DNA of 64,000 nucleotides from an uncultured Pelagibacteraceae bacterium (lineage in GTDB: Bacteria > Pseudomonadota > Alphaproteobacteria > Pelagibacterales > Pelagibacteraceae), in the NCBI GenBank assembly GCA_902578935.1, contig CACHEU010000002.1, positions 1 through 64,000 on the forward strand, read 5' to 3'. Below the pieces are notes generated by a model, which made no database searches, was not told where the DNA came from, and saw only the letters and a program-made list of their open reading frames with translations. The position numbers were made by a program, and so were the translations under genes. Below, one piece after another: positions 1 through 9,168 of the stretch (positions are counted from its first letter, which is position 1; each line of letters begins with the position of its first letter).

Positions 1-1
1 A

Positions 2-289
2 GATAAAAAGATTGCAAAAAGTAAAATCTCAGCAAAATGTACATATCCAAGCTATATGTTTTTTGTTGATTACAACGGAGATGTTTTGATGTGTTCACAT
101 GATTGGGGAAAGAAAATGGTATTAGGAAACTTAAAAAAAGAATCATTTTTAAAGATTTGGACTGCACAAAGATCGATATCTGCTAGAAAAAAATTATGCA
201 ATGGACAAAGAAGCTTTTCGCCTTGTAATCAGTGTAACGTTGTTGGGGATTTAGAGGGTAATATGCATGCCAAAGCTTGGAATAAATAA
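2..289 (+). CDS. C-terminal part of radical SAM protein with SPASM domain (5' truncated by window edge)
   Basis: Open frame from base 2; ...CTYPSYMFFVDYNGDVLMCSHDWGKK...LGNLKKESFLKIW...C..CN..GD resembles SPASM cysteine pattern. Confidence 0.75.
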   Translation, partial: DKKIAKSKISAKCTYPSYMFFVDYNGDVLMCSHDWGKKMVLGNLKKESFLKIWTAQRSISARKKLCNGQRSFSPCNQCNVVGDLEGNMHAKAWNK

Positions 290-325
290 CTTAAAAAATT
301 AATCTTTAGTTGAAATAACTTAAAA

Positions 326-1414
326 ATGTCAAAAATTTCTTTAAAAAAAAATTTTAAAGGAAAAACCGTTATTGTAACTGGTCACACAGGTTTCAAAGGG
401 TCCTGGTTAACATTATGGTTAATTAGTCTTGGGGCAAACGTAGTTGGGATATCATCTAACGTGCCGTCAAGTCCTTCACATTTTGAAACACTGAATCTTA
501 AGAGGAAAATTACAAATAAAAATATTGATATAAGAAACTTGAAAAAATTAAAAAAAATTTTTAGAGATTATAAGCCTAACTATGTATTTCATTTAGCTGC
601 GCAATCTTTAGTAAAACGGTCTTATATTGATCCAATTTATACTTTTCAAACAAATTCTATTGGAACTTTAAATATATTAGAATCCCTAAAAAATTTAAAA
701 AATAAATGTACTGTTATTTTGATAACTAGCGACAAAAGTTATAAAAATCTAGAGATTCAAAGAGGTTATAAAGAAGATGATATATTGGGTGGTACAGATC
801 CGTACAGTGCTTCAAAAGCTTCTGCTGAATTAATAATCAAGTCATACGTAAAATCGTACTTTCAAAAAAATGATAAGATCTCAATTGGCATTGCCAGAGC
901 AGGAAATGTAATTGGAGGAGGAGACTGGTCAAAAGATAGATTAGTTCCTGACTGTGTGAAATCTTGGTCAAAAAATAATAGGGTAAATATAAGAAATCCA
1001 AAATCAACTAGACCATGGCAGCATGTATTAGAGGCAGTTGGGGGATATTTAATATTTGCTACAAGGCTAAACAAAAATAAAAAACTTCATGGTGAAGCTT
1101 TTAATTTTGGTCCAAATACTAAAAAACCTTATAATGTTATTAGACTTGTTAAATCTATGAAAAAATATTGGAAAAAAGTTTCATGGAAAATATCAAAAAA
1201 TAATAAAAATAATTTTTTCGAGTCGAATTTATTAAAATTAAACTGTTCTAAAGCAAGCAAAATTTTAAATTGGAAAAGTGTTTTATCCTTTGAGGAGATT
1301 ATCAAGATGACAGCTCAGTGGTATAGTCGGTATTACTCTAAACCAAAAAAAATTCTACTTACATCGTTAAATCAGATTAAGAATTATGAAAAATTAATGA
1401 AGGAGAGATTATGA
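326..1414 (+). CDS. rfbG: CDP-glucose 4,6-dehydratase
   Basis: SDR fold GHTGFKGSWLTLWL, YKEDDILGGTDPYSASKASAE, RAGNVIGGGDWSKDRLVPD typical of RfbG; followed by rfbF. Confidence 0.9.
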   Translation: MSKISLKKNFKGKTVIVTGHTGFKGSWLTLWLISLGANVVGISSNVPSSPSHFETLNLKRKITNKNIDIRNLKKLKKIFRDYKPNYVFHLAAQSLVKRSYIDPIYTFQTNSIGTLNILESLKNLKNKCTVILITSDKSYKNLEIQRGYKEDDILGGTDPYSASKASAELIIKSYVKSYFQKNDKISIGIARAGNVIGGGDWSKDRLVPDCVKSWSKNNRVNIRNPKSTRPWQHVLEAVGGYLIFATRLNKNKKLHGEAFNFGPNTKKPYNVIRLVKSMKKYWKKVSWKISKNNKNNFFESNLLKLNCSKASKILNWKSVLSFEEIIKMTAQWYSRYYSKPKKILLTSLNQIKNYEKLMKERL

Positions 1415-2085
1415 AGATAGTAATTTTAGCTGGTGGACTTGGAACAAGGTTATCTGAATATACAAAAACAATTCCAAAACCTATGATCAAAGTTAAAGGC
1501 AAACCCTTGATTTACCATATAATGAAAACCTATGCGAAATACGGTTTTAAAGATTTTTATATAGCCTTGGGTTATAAGGGTCATGTAATTAAAAATTTTT
1601 TTAAAAAAAATTCTTTCAACTGGAATATTAATCTAATTGATACAGGAAGAAAAACGATGACTGGCGGAAGATTAAAAAGGCTTACAAAATATCTTAAAAA
1701 CCAAACATTCATGATGACATATGGTGATGGCTTATCAAACGTTAATATAAAAAAACTAATAAATTTTCACAAAAAAAGCAAAAAGATGGTCACACTTACG
1801 GCCGTTAGACCACCAGCTAGATTTGGTGCATTAAAACTGAAAGGGAATTCTATTACTTATTTCAAGGAGAAATCAAAAGTTGACGAAGGATGGATAAATG
1901 GTGGCTTTTTTGTAATAGAACCAGAATTTTTAAACTATATTAAAAATGATAAAACTTTTTTAGAGAAGGAACCACTGGAAAAAGTTTGTAGAAAAAAAAC
2001 ACTTGCAGCATTTAAACATGATGGTTTTTGGCAGTGCGTTGACACCAAAAGAGATCTTGAAAAATTGAAAAAAACTTTAAAATAG
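1411..2085 (+). CDS. rfbF: Glucose-1-phosphate cytidylyltransferase
   Basis: MKIVILAGGLGTRLSEYTKTIPKPMIKVKGKPLI nucleotidyltransferase motif; 4-nt overlap with rfbG. Confidence 0.9.
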   Translation: MKIVILAGGLGTRLSEYTKTIPKPMIKVKGKPLIYHIMKTYAKYGFKDFYIALGYKGHVIKNFFKKNSFNWNINLIDTGRKTMTGGRLKRLTKYLKNQTFMMTYGDGLSNVNIKKLINFHKKSKKMVTLTAVRPPARFGALKLKGNSITYFKEKSKVDEGWINGGFFVIEPEFLNYIKNDKTFLEKEPLEKVCRKKTLAAFKHDGFWQCVDTKRDLEKLKKTLK

Positions 2086-2090
2086 AAATT

Positions 2091-2993
2091 TTGAATAAAA
2101 AAATCACAATACTAATTGTTGGTGGAACTGGTTTTATAGGATACCATCTTGCAAAAAGATCTCTGAAGGAAGGTTGGAATGTTACAAGCGTCTCGACTCG
2201 AAGACCAAAAAAAATCAGAAATATTTCAAGCGTTAAGTATATAATTTGTGATATTACAAACAAAAATCTTTTAAAAAAAAAAATTAAAAAAGACTATCAC
2301 TTTGTAGTTAATCTGGGTGGCTATGTAGATCATTCTGATAAGAAAAAAACTTATATTAGTCATTATGTTGGACTTAAAAATTTAGCAAATATTTTCAAAA
2401 AAAGAAAAATTAAATCTTTTGTTCAAGTGGGGTCATGCGCAGAATACGGAAAGGTTAAATCACCACAAAAAGAAAATTTTAATTGCAAGCCAATATCTAG
2501 TTATGCAAGAGCCAAAAATAATTCAACAAATTATATGAAAAAATTAAGTATTAAAAAAAATTTTCCAGGTACGGTTCTTAGATTCTATCAAGTTTATGGT
2601 CCCAAACAAGATGCCAATAGGCTTATTCCCATAGTTATTAATAATTGCATCAAAAACAAAAAATTTCCATGTTCGGATGGAAAACAATTTAGAGACTTTT
2701 TATATATAGATGATGCAATCGAGGCCATTATCAAATCACTCAAAAATAAAAAATCAACAGGTGAGATATTAAATATAGGACAAGGAAAACCAATGATGGT
2801 TAAAAATTTAATTGAATACATAAAAAAGAAAATAAAAAAAGGAAGACCCGTATACGGAAAAATTAAATTGAGAAAAGACGAAGCTGCTATTACGTTTCCA
2901 AACATTAAGAAGGCAAAAAAAATTATCAATTGGAAACCAAAAACTTCTTTTCAAAATGGTCTAAAAAAGACAATAAATTTTTATAATGAATAA
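2091..2993 (+). CDS. NAD-dependent epimerase/dehydratase (nucleotide-sugar; abequose/paratose synthase-like)
   Basis: GGTGFIGYHLAK Rossmann motif; SCAEYGK, YARAK; TTG start; in polysaccharide operon. Confidence 0.75.
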   Translation: MNKKITILIVGGTGFIGYHLAKRSLKEGWNVTSVSTRRPKKIRNISSVKYIICDITNKNLLKKKIKKDYHFVVNLGGYVDHSDKKKTYISHYVGLKNLANIFKKRKIKSFVQVGSCAEYGKVKSPQKENFNCKPISSYARAKNNSTNYMKKLSIKKNFPGTVLRFYQVYGPKQDANRLIPIVINNCIKNKKFPCSDGKQFRDFLYIDDAIEAIIKSLKNKKSTGEILNIGQGKPMMVKNLIEYIKKKIKKGRPVYGKIKLRKDEAAITFPNIKKAKKIINWKPKTSFQNGLKKTINFYNE

Positions 2994-3777
2994 GCTAAAG
3001 GTTACTAACCAGCCGCTTGTTAGCGTAATCATGAACTGTCATAATGGTGAACGATATTTAAGGCAGAGTATTTTAAGTGTCATTAATCAAACATATAAAA
3101 ATTGGGAAATAATTTTTTGGGATAATAAATCTACTGATCAAAGCGCAAAAATTGCCAAATCTTTTAAGGATAAAAGAATAAAATATTTTAAATCAAACAA
3201 GTTTGAAAAATTATATCGAACTCGAAACTTAGCTATTAAAAAGAGCAAAGGAAAATATATATGTTTTTTGGATACCGATGATTTTTGGAGCAAGAATAAA
3301 TTAAATTCTCAAATTAACTTAGCTAAAAAGAAAAATTATAAAATTATTTATACTAATTTTCTTATTAAAAATGAAAATACAAAAAAATCTTATTTACCTT
3401 ATAAAACAATATTACCCAAAGGCAATATAACTCAAAACTTGTTAGATAATTATTGTATAGGAATTTTAACTATTATGATTCATAGAAAAATTTTTCAACA
3501 AAACAAATTTAATGAAAGGTATGACATAATTGGGGATTTTGATCTTTTTTTAAAGCTATCAAAAAAACACGAAATATCAGCAATACAGAGGCCTTTAGCT
3601 ACATTTAGAGTTCATAATAAAAACTTTTCATCAAGGAACCTAGAACTTTATTTGAAGGAACTTAATTTTTGGCTTAAGAAAAATAGATTTAAACTTTATA
3701 GTGGTTTTAACCTAAGACAAATTAAAATTAATATTTTGAAGTTGAGAACAAAAAAGATAATAAAAAAAGTATTTTAG
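2986..3777 (+). CDS. Glycosyltransferase family 2
   Basis: PLVSVIMNCHNGERYLRQSILSVINQTYKNWEIIFWDNKSTD ... FLDTDDFW GT-A motifs. Confidence 0.9.
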   Translation: MNKLKVTNQPLVSVIMNCHNGERYLRQSILSVINQTYKNWEIIFWDNKSTDQSAKIAKSFKDKRIKYFKSNKFEKLYRTRNLAIKKSKGKYICFLDTDDFWSKNKLNSQINLAKKKNYKIIYTNFLIKNENTKKSYLPYKTILPKGNITQNLLDNYCIGILTIMIHRKIFQQNKFNERYDIIGDFDLFLKLSKKHEISAIQRPLATFRVHNKNFSSRNLELYLKELNFWLKKNRFKLYSGFNLRQIKINILKLRTKKIIKKVF

Positions 3778-3791
3778 AGACCGGATAATAT

Positions 3792-4790
3792 ATGAGAATA
3801 TTGATAACAGGTGGTTGCGGTTTTATCGGCTCGAATCTTGCAATTTTTTTAAAGGATAAAATTAAAAATGTTAAAATTGACAGTATTGACAATTTGTCTC
3901 GAAAAGGCTCAAAATTAAATTATAAGAGATTATATAAAAAAAAAATAAAAAATTTTAAAGGTAATATTGCAAAACCAGATAAACTTGCCAGGCTTCCAAA
4001 ATTTGATTTGGTGATACATTGCGCGGCTGAGCCAGCTATAGAAGCATCGAGAAAGAAAATAGAAGAAGTTTTTAATTCAAATCTTGTGGGAACATTTAAC
4101 GTTTTAAATAAATGTATAAAGGATAGCGCAAATATAATTTATTTATCCAGTTCTAGAGTTTATTCCATGGAAAATTTGTTTAAATTAAACAAGAAAGGCT
4201 CTGTAAAGGAAAATTTTAATGTTGAAAATTCTAAATCTATATATGGTTTTACAAAATTGAGTTCCGAGCTTTTGATAAAAGAATATTCATATCTACATAA
4301 TATTAAATATATTATAAATAGAGTAGCTCTAGTTTCTGGTCCATGGCAATTTGGAAAAGAAGAACAGGGATTTGTAAGTTTATGGGTATGGAGACATTTA
4401 AACCTTTTGAAGCTTAGTTATATTGGCTTTGGTGGAACCGGAAGACAAGTTAGGGATGTTCTTCATATTCAGGATTTATGCGAATTAATTTTATTACAAA
4501 TACAAAAACTTAAAAAAATTAACAACAAGCTTATGAATGTTGGGGGAGGGCAGAAAAACTCATTAAACCTCATCCAACTTACAAAGCTTTCTACACATGT
4601 AACAAAAAATAAAATAAAAATAGGCTCCATAAAAAAAACATCTCCTTATGATGTTCCTTACTATGTTTCAAATATAGAATATGTGAAGAAACTTTACAAA
4701 TGGAGACCAAAAAGAGATTTAAGAAAAATTCTGACAGATCTTTATTTTTGGATGAAGCCAAACATATCTACTTTGAGAAAATACTTCTAA
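3792..4790 (+). CDS. NAD-dependent epimerase, CDP-paratose 2-epimerase (RfbE)-like
   Basis: MRILITGGCGFIGSNLA...DNLSRKGS...GPWQFGKEEQGFVSLWVW...GTGRQVRDVLH...NVGGG. Confidence 0.75.
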   Translation: MRILITGGCGFIGSNLAIFLKDKIKNVKIDSIDNLSRKGSKLNYKRLYKKKIKNFKGNIAKPDKLARLPKFDLVIHCAAEPAIEASRKKIEEVFNSNLVGTFNVLNKCIKDSANIIYLSSSRVYSMENLFKLNKKGSVKENFNVENSKSIYGFTKLSSELLIKEYSYLHNIKYIINRVALVSGPWQFGKEEQGFVSLWVWRHLNLLKLSYIGFGGTGRQVRDVLHIQDLCELILLQIQKLKKINNKLMNVGGGQKNSLNLIQLTKLSTHVTKNKIKIGSIKKTSPYDVPYYVSNIEYVKKLYKWRPKRDLRKILTDLYFWMKPNISTLRKYF

Positions 4791-6184
4791 TAATTTTTAG
4801 ATTTATAGTCCAATTCTTTTAAACCAAACAACATTCCTATCATAAGAAATATATAAGCGGAATTTATAGTGGAAAAAAACCCTCCTGTACTTCTTAAAGG
4901 AAAAAATTCAATAAGGATTACAGATAAAATTGCATAAAAATAAATGTTTGATCTTAAATTACTTTTTTTAAAACATTTAAATATTACAAAAACAATCGTT
5001 CCAAAGAAAATTAAGAATCCTATTAACCCAGTATCATTTAATATTTGCAAATGATAGTTATGTTGGTGTGTTGAACAAATTCTGTTAGGTAAATGCACCC
5101 TTTCCTTACAAGTTTCTCTGAAAGACTTTATCCCCCTCCCTGTCAGAGGCTTCTCCAAAAAAAGATCTAAAGAAGTAATATACAGATTATTGTATACTGA
5201 ACGCGTCTTTATATATCTATATTTTTTCTTATCTTTAAATTCTTCGGTATGGTGGAACCAGGTTTTACCTTTATATTTATTTAATTCGGAATAATCTCTT
5301 GTTACTTCAGAGTAAATTATTTTTGCATTGGGCATTGCACCTATAAAGGTGTTTGGTATTGCACCCAAAGCTTGAGAGTGAGCAAAGTAATAGCTATTTT
5401 TAATTTTACTTAAATACAAACTATTTAGCTTTTCACTTTGAAAAAAGACTATAGCCAAAACGGCAAGAGAAGAAAAAATAAATACCCTATTTTTGTAAAT
5501 TCCAAAATTTAAAAAGAAAAAAAGTAAGACTATCAATATAAAAGTTAGCAGCATTACAGCAGGCATTTTGTTTCCAGAATAAAGCGTTGCAAAGAAACAA
5601 AGCACAAGAAAAGTTGTAGGAATAAGAATTTTTAAATATCTTTTTTTAAAAACAATCAGTGTAAAAAAGAAGCCTAAAATAGAGAATCTTTGTATAAAGC
5701 CTCCCGCCACATATTCATTTCCAAAAAAGCTAGATCTATGCTGTATTGTAGATTTTAGTCCAATAATATTTTTTCCAGTTATAAACTGAAAAATTACATC
5801 TAAAGAGATTAGTGTTGAGCAAACTAAACATGAAATTAAAAATTTTTTAAGATTTATATGATCATTAATCAAAGCATACCTAACAATCAATAACAAAATA
5901 AAATATCTTAGAAAAATTATTGATTTATAAAGCTTAACATTGCCTGGATTAGAAATGCTTTCAAAAAAAGTAAAAATAATAATTATTAAAAAGAAAGAAC
6001 TTATTAAAAATAACAAATTATCTTTTTTAAAATCAAAAATCTTCCATCTGTATAGCGCTAGCCCAGTTATTGATATTAGCACTACACTTGTGTTTATAAA
6101 AAAATTTCCCAAAATATAAAATAAAGGGAAAAGATAAATTAACCAATTTAATAAAAGTAATAATATTTTATTATTTTTTTGCAT
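4787..6184 (-). CDS. O-antigen ligase/polymerase-like polytopic membrane protein
   Basis: Multi-TM protein with RGIKSFRETC...HQHNYHLQILNDTGLIGFLIF typical of Wzy_C/O-antigen ligase. Confidence 0.75.
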   Translation of the reverse strand: MQKNNKILLLLLNWLIYLFPLFYILGNFFINTSVVLISITGLALYRWKIFDFKKDNLLFLISSFFLIIIIFTFFESISNPGNVKLYKSIIFLRYFILLLIVRYALINDHINLKKFLISCLVCSTLISLDVIFQFITGKNIIGLKSTIQHRSSFFGNEYVAGGFIQRFSILGFFFTLIVFKKRYLKILIPTTFLVLCFFATLYSGNKMPAVMLLTFILIVLLFFFLNFGIYKNRVFIFSSLAVLAIVFFQSEKLNSLYLSKIKNSYYFAHSQALGAIPNTFIGAMPNAKIIYSEVTRDYSELNKYKGKTWFHHTEEFKDKKKYRYIKTRSVYNNLYITSLDLFLEKPLTGRGIKSFRETCKERVHLPNRICSTHQHNYHLQILNDTGLIGFLIFFGTIVFVIFKCFKKSNLRSNIYFYAILSVILIEFFPLRSTGGFFSTINSAYIFLMIGMLFGLKELDYKSKNY

Positions 6185-6192
6185 TTTTTTAG

Positions 6193-7344
6193 TTATATAT
6201 ATTTATTATAAACTTTTTTAGCAGCAAGTTTATTTTTAACAATTTTATGTGAATTTCTTGAAATTAAGTTGGCCAGTTGTTTTTTTTCTATCAATTGAGA
6301 AATGCACTTTATAAGATCATTTTGACTTGAATAAACAAGAATATTTTTTTTATTTTTAACTAAGTTTTTAGGAACGGAGTCTTTGCTTACAATCGCAGGT
6401 AGACCATAAGACATGTAGGTAAAAATTTTATTTTGGAGTCCAGTTGCAACTTTCAAATTACTTATTCCGCAAATGCTTTTTTTTATCATTTTATCAATTT
6501 TTTTTATAGGACCATGCACTTTTACATTTGAAAAACAACTTAAAATAAGTTTATCAAATACATTTATTTTTCCGACGATATTAAATTCTATTTCAGGGTA
6601 TATTTTATTTATTTCTGGAAGAATTTTTTTTGAAAAATTATAACAGGCTAATTTATTAGGTAGATACGTAATATTTCCTACAAATAAAATTTTGTTACTT
6701 TTAGTATTATATTTAAATATTTTCTTTTTTGATTCAAAACAATTTCCTACAACATAAATTTTACTTTTTTCTATAAATTCTTTAGCTAAAGCCAGTTCTT
6801 TTTCCGTGACAAATATAGTTTTATCAAAAGAGTTTGATACTTTTTTCTCATATTTTTGAAGCAAAAATTTTTCAAAAAGATATATATATTTTAAGGGGTT
6901 AAAAAAAGATAGTTCCTTGATTACTTGTCCATAGTTAGAGGAAATTAAATCTGTCATTTCCAAAATTGTTTTGCCGCTGAAATTGTCAGGGAGATATTGT
7001 GCAGATCTTATTAGATGGAAAATTATTACATCATATTCTTGTTTATTTTCAGAAACAAAGTTGTAAATATCCTTTGAAAAAAAATAACCATTCTGCATTG
7101 GTTGGAATTTAAGAATGGCAATAATAACGTTATAAATTTTGGAAAAAAAACCTGTTTTATAAATAATCAATTTATTAAGGAAATTTAAATTAGGTTTTTT
7201 TTCTAATACATTTTCTCCAAGACATACAAAGTCAACTTTATTTTTTTTTGATAAAGATTTTGATATATCAAAAATTCTTTTTTGAGCCCCGTCAAAATGA
7301 TTAGATGATAAGTTCTTAGTTGAAATAATTAGTATTTTTCCCAT
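6193..7344 (-). CDS. Glycosyltransferase (GT4-type, group 1)
   Basis: ILFVGNITYLPNKLACYNFSKKILPEI ... VATGLQNKIFTYMSYGLPAIVSKD GT-B C-domain motifs. Confidence 0.75.
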   Translation of the reverse strand: MGKILIISTKNLSSNHFDGAQKRIFDISKSLSKKNKVDFVCLGENVLEKKPNLNFLNKLIIYKTGFFSKIYNVIIAILKFQPMQNGYFFSKDIYNFVSENKQEYDVIIFHLIRSAQYLPDNFSGKTILEMTDLISSNYGQVIKELSFFNPLKYIYLFEKFLLQKYEKKVSNSFDKTIFVTEKELALAKEFIEKSKIYVVGNCFESKKKIFKYNTKSNKILFVGNITYLPNKLACYNFSKKILPEINKIYPEIEFNIVGKINVFDKLILSCFSNVKVHGPIKKIDKMIKKSICGISNLKVATGLQNKIFTYMSYGLPAIVSKDSVPKNLVKNKKNILVYSSQNDLIKCISQLIEKKQLANLISRNSHKIVKNKLAAKKVYNKYI

Positions 7345-7390
7345 TAAATCTTTATGTTATACCAACTATATATTTAACACAATTTTTCTG

Positions 7391-7465
7391 GGGCGTGTAG
7401 TTCAATGGTAGAACGCTACGTTGACATCGTAGAGGCCATAAGTTCGATTCTTATCACGCCCACCA
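7391..7465 (+). tRNA. tRNA-Val(GAC)
   Basis: Acceptor GGGCGTG/CACGCCC, T-loop GTTCGATTC, anticodon loop TTGACAT, CCA encoded. Confidence 0.92.
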
Positions 7466-7509
7466 ATTTTTTACTATTTACAAAAAAATAAAATAATAAT
7501 ATAACGATG

Positions 7510-7627
7510 TGCCTGGCGATTATTGCGAAGGGGTAATACCCGATCCCATTCCGAACTCGGAAGTCAAGCCCTTCAGCGCCGATGGTACTTTGTCTTAAGA
7601 TATGGGAGAGTAGGACGTTGCCAGGCT
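7510..7627 (+). rRNA. rrf: 5S ribosomal RNA
   Basis: Terminal stem GCCTGGC/GCCAGGC and conserved core CCCGATCCCATTCCGAACTCGGAAGT...GGGAGAGTAGG. Confidence 0.93.
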
Positions 7628-7635
7628 TAAAAATT

Positions 7636-7761
7636 ATGAAAATAGCTAGCTCTTTAAAATCATTAAAAAAGCGAGATCTTGACTCAAAATTGGTTAAGAG
7701 AAGAGGAAAGCTTTACATTATTAATAAAAAGAAGCCAAAATTTAAAGCTCGACAAGGCTAA
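7636..7761 (+). CDS. rpmJ: 50S ribosomal protein L36
   Basis: 41-aa [44 protein letters not shown]; not in supplied ORF track because short. Confidence 0.9.
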   Translation: MKIASSLKSLKKRDLDSKLVKRRGKLYIINKKKPKFKARQG

Positions 7762-7769
7762 ATTTTTTA

Positions 7770-8855
7770 ATGAATGTAGGCTCAACAAAAGAAAAAAATC
7801 CAGAGAAAAGAATTTCTATTACTCCTGATACCTCGAAAAGCTTAAAAGGTTTAGGGTTAAACGTCCTTTTGGAAAAAGGATATGGAGAAAGTTTGGGCTA
7901 TAAAGACCAAGAATACAAAGATAAAGGTGCCCAAATTTTAAATGACTCAAAGGAAGTTTTATCTAAATCCAATTTAATATGTAAAGTAAATTTACCCAGC
8001 GAAGAAGATTCAAATTTAATTAAAGAAAATTCTCATTTAATTGTTTCAAATTATAATCCTGAAAAGGAAAAAAATTTGTTAAAGAATAAAATAAATGTTT
8101 TTGCATTAAATTTATTGCCTAGAATAACAAGAGCACAATCAATGGATGTTCTTTCGTCCCAAGCTAACCTTGCAGGATATAGAGCAGTTATAGAGTCAAT
8201 CTACGAATATGAAAAAGCAGTACCCATGATGATGACTGCTGCGGGTACTGTTCCAGCAGCCAAAGTTTTAGTGATTGGTGCTGGAGTGGCTGGTTTGCAG
8301 GCTATTGCAACCGCCAAGAGGCTAGGCGCAATAGTTTCAGCTACAGACGTTAGATTAACAGCGAAGGAGCAAGTTGAGAGTTTAGGGGGCAAATTTTTAA
8401 CAGTCGAGGGTTCAGAGAATCTAGAAACTAAAGGTGGCTACGCCAAAGAGGCTGGGGAAGATTTCAAAAAAAAACAAGCACAAATGTTAGAAAATGCTGC
8501 TTCGAAGAGTGACATTATTATTTGTACAGCACTAATTCCTGGAAAGCCAGCACCTAGAATTATTAATGAAAAAATGATTGATAATATGAAATCAGGATCA
8601 GTTGTTTTTGATTTGGCAGTTTCTCAAGGAGGAAATGCTGCTTATTCAGAAACAGACAAAATAGTTGTTAAAAAAGGAGTTAAGATAATTGGAATAGGCA
8701 ACGTAATGAATAAGCTACCTCTTACCGCATCAAATTTATATGCAAAAAATATATTTAGTTTTGTTAGAAATCTATACAGCAAAGAAAAAAAAGAATTTGT
8801 TATAAATATGGAAGACGAAATAATAAAAAATACTTTAGTGAAAGGAAGTAATTAA
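7770..8855 (+). CDS. pntAA: NAD(P) transhydrogenase subunit alpha part 1
   Basis: QANLAGYRAVIE...AAGTVPAAKVLVIGAGVAGLQAIATAKRLGA; followed by pntAB and pntB. Confidence 0.92.
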   Translation: MNVGSTKEKNPEKRISITPDTSKSLKGLGLNVLLEKGYGESLGYKDQEYKDKGAQILNDSKEVLSKSNLICKVNLPSEEDSNLIKENSHLIVSNYNPEKEKNLLKNKINVFALNLLPRITRAQSMDVLSSQANLAGYRAVIESIYEYEKAVPMMMTAAGTVPAAKVLVIGAGVAGLQAIATAKRLGAIVSATDVRLTAKEQVESLGGKFLTVEGSENLETKGGYAKEAGEDFKKKQAQMLENAASKSDIIICTALIPGKPAPRIINEKMIDNMKSGSVVFDLAVSQGGNAAYSETDKIVVKKGVKIIGIGNVMNKLPLTASNLYAKNIFSFVRNLYSKEKKEFVINMEDEIIKNTLVKGSN

Positions 8856-8856
8856 A

Positions 8857-9168
8857 ATGGAAATTGATCCATTTATTTTTAGATTTAGCATATTTATTTT
8901 ATCAATTTTTGTTGGATATTATGTCGTTTGGAGTGTGACACCCTCTTTGCATACACCTCTAATGTCAGTAACTAACGCTATTTCTTCAGTAATTATTGTT
9001 GGTGCAATAATCGCAGCACTAGCAAGTTCATCAAATAATATTTTTGAAACGTCTAATATTTTTGGATTTTTAGCAATTGTTTTAGCTGCTGTTAATATAT
9101 TTGGCGGTTTCTTAGTTACACAAAGAATGCTTCAAATGTACAAAAAAAAGAAAAAAGATAAAAAATGA
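8857..9168 (+). CDS. pntAB: NAD(P) transhydrogenase subunit alpha part 2
   Basis: FVGYYVVWSVTPSLHTPLMSVTNAISSVIIVGA membrane domain. Confidence 0.92.
   Translation: MEIDPFIFRFSIFILSIFVGYYVVWSVTPSLHTPLMSVTNAISSVIIVGAIIAALASSSNNIFETSNIFGFLAIVLAAVNIFGGFLVTQRMLQMYKKKKKDKK

Noticed and set aside
862-1074. Minus-strand ORF opposite rfbG
   Set aside because: Antisense to a well-supported CDS; no recognisable domain. Same reasoning applies to other short antisense ORFs (e.g. 2594-2929, 9710-10018, 14784-15122, 30015-30323, 42007-42387).
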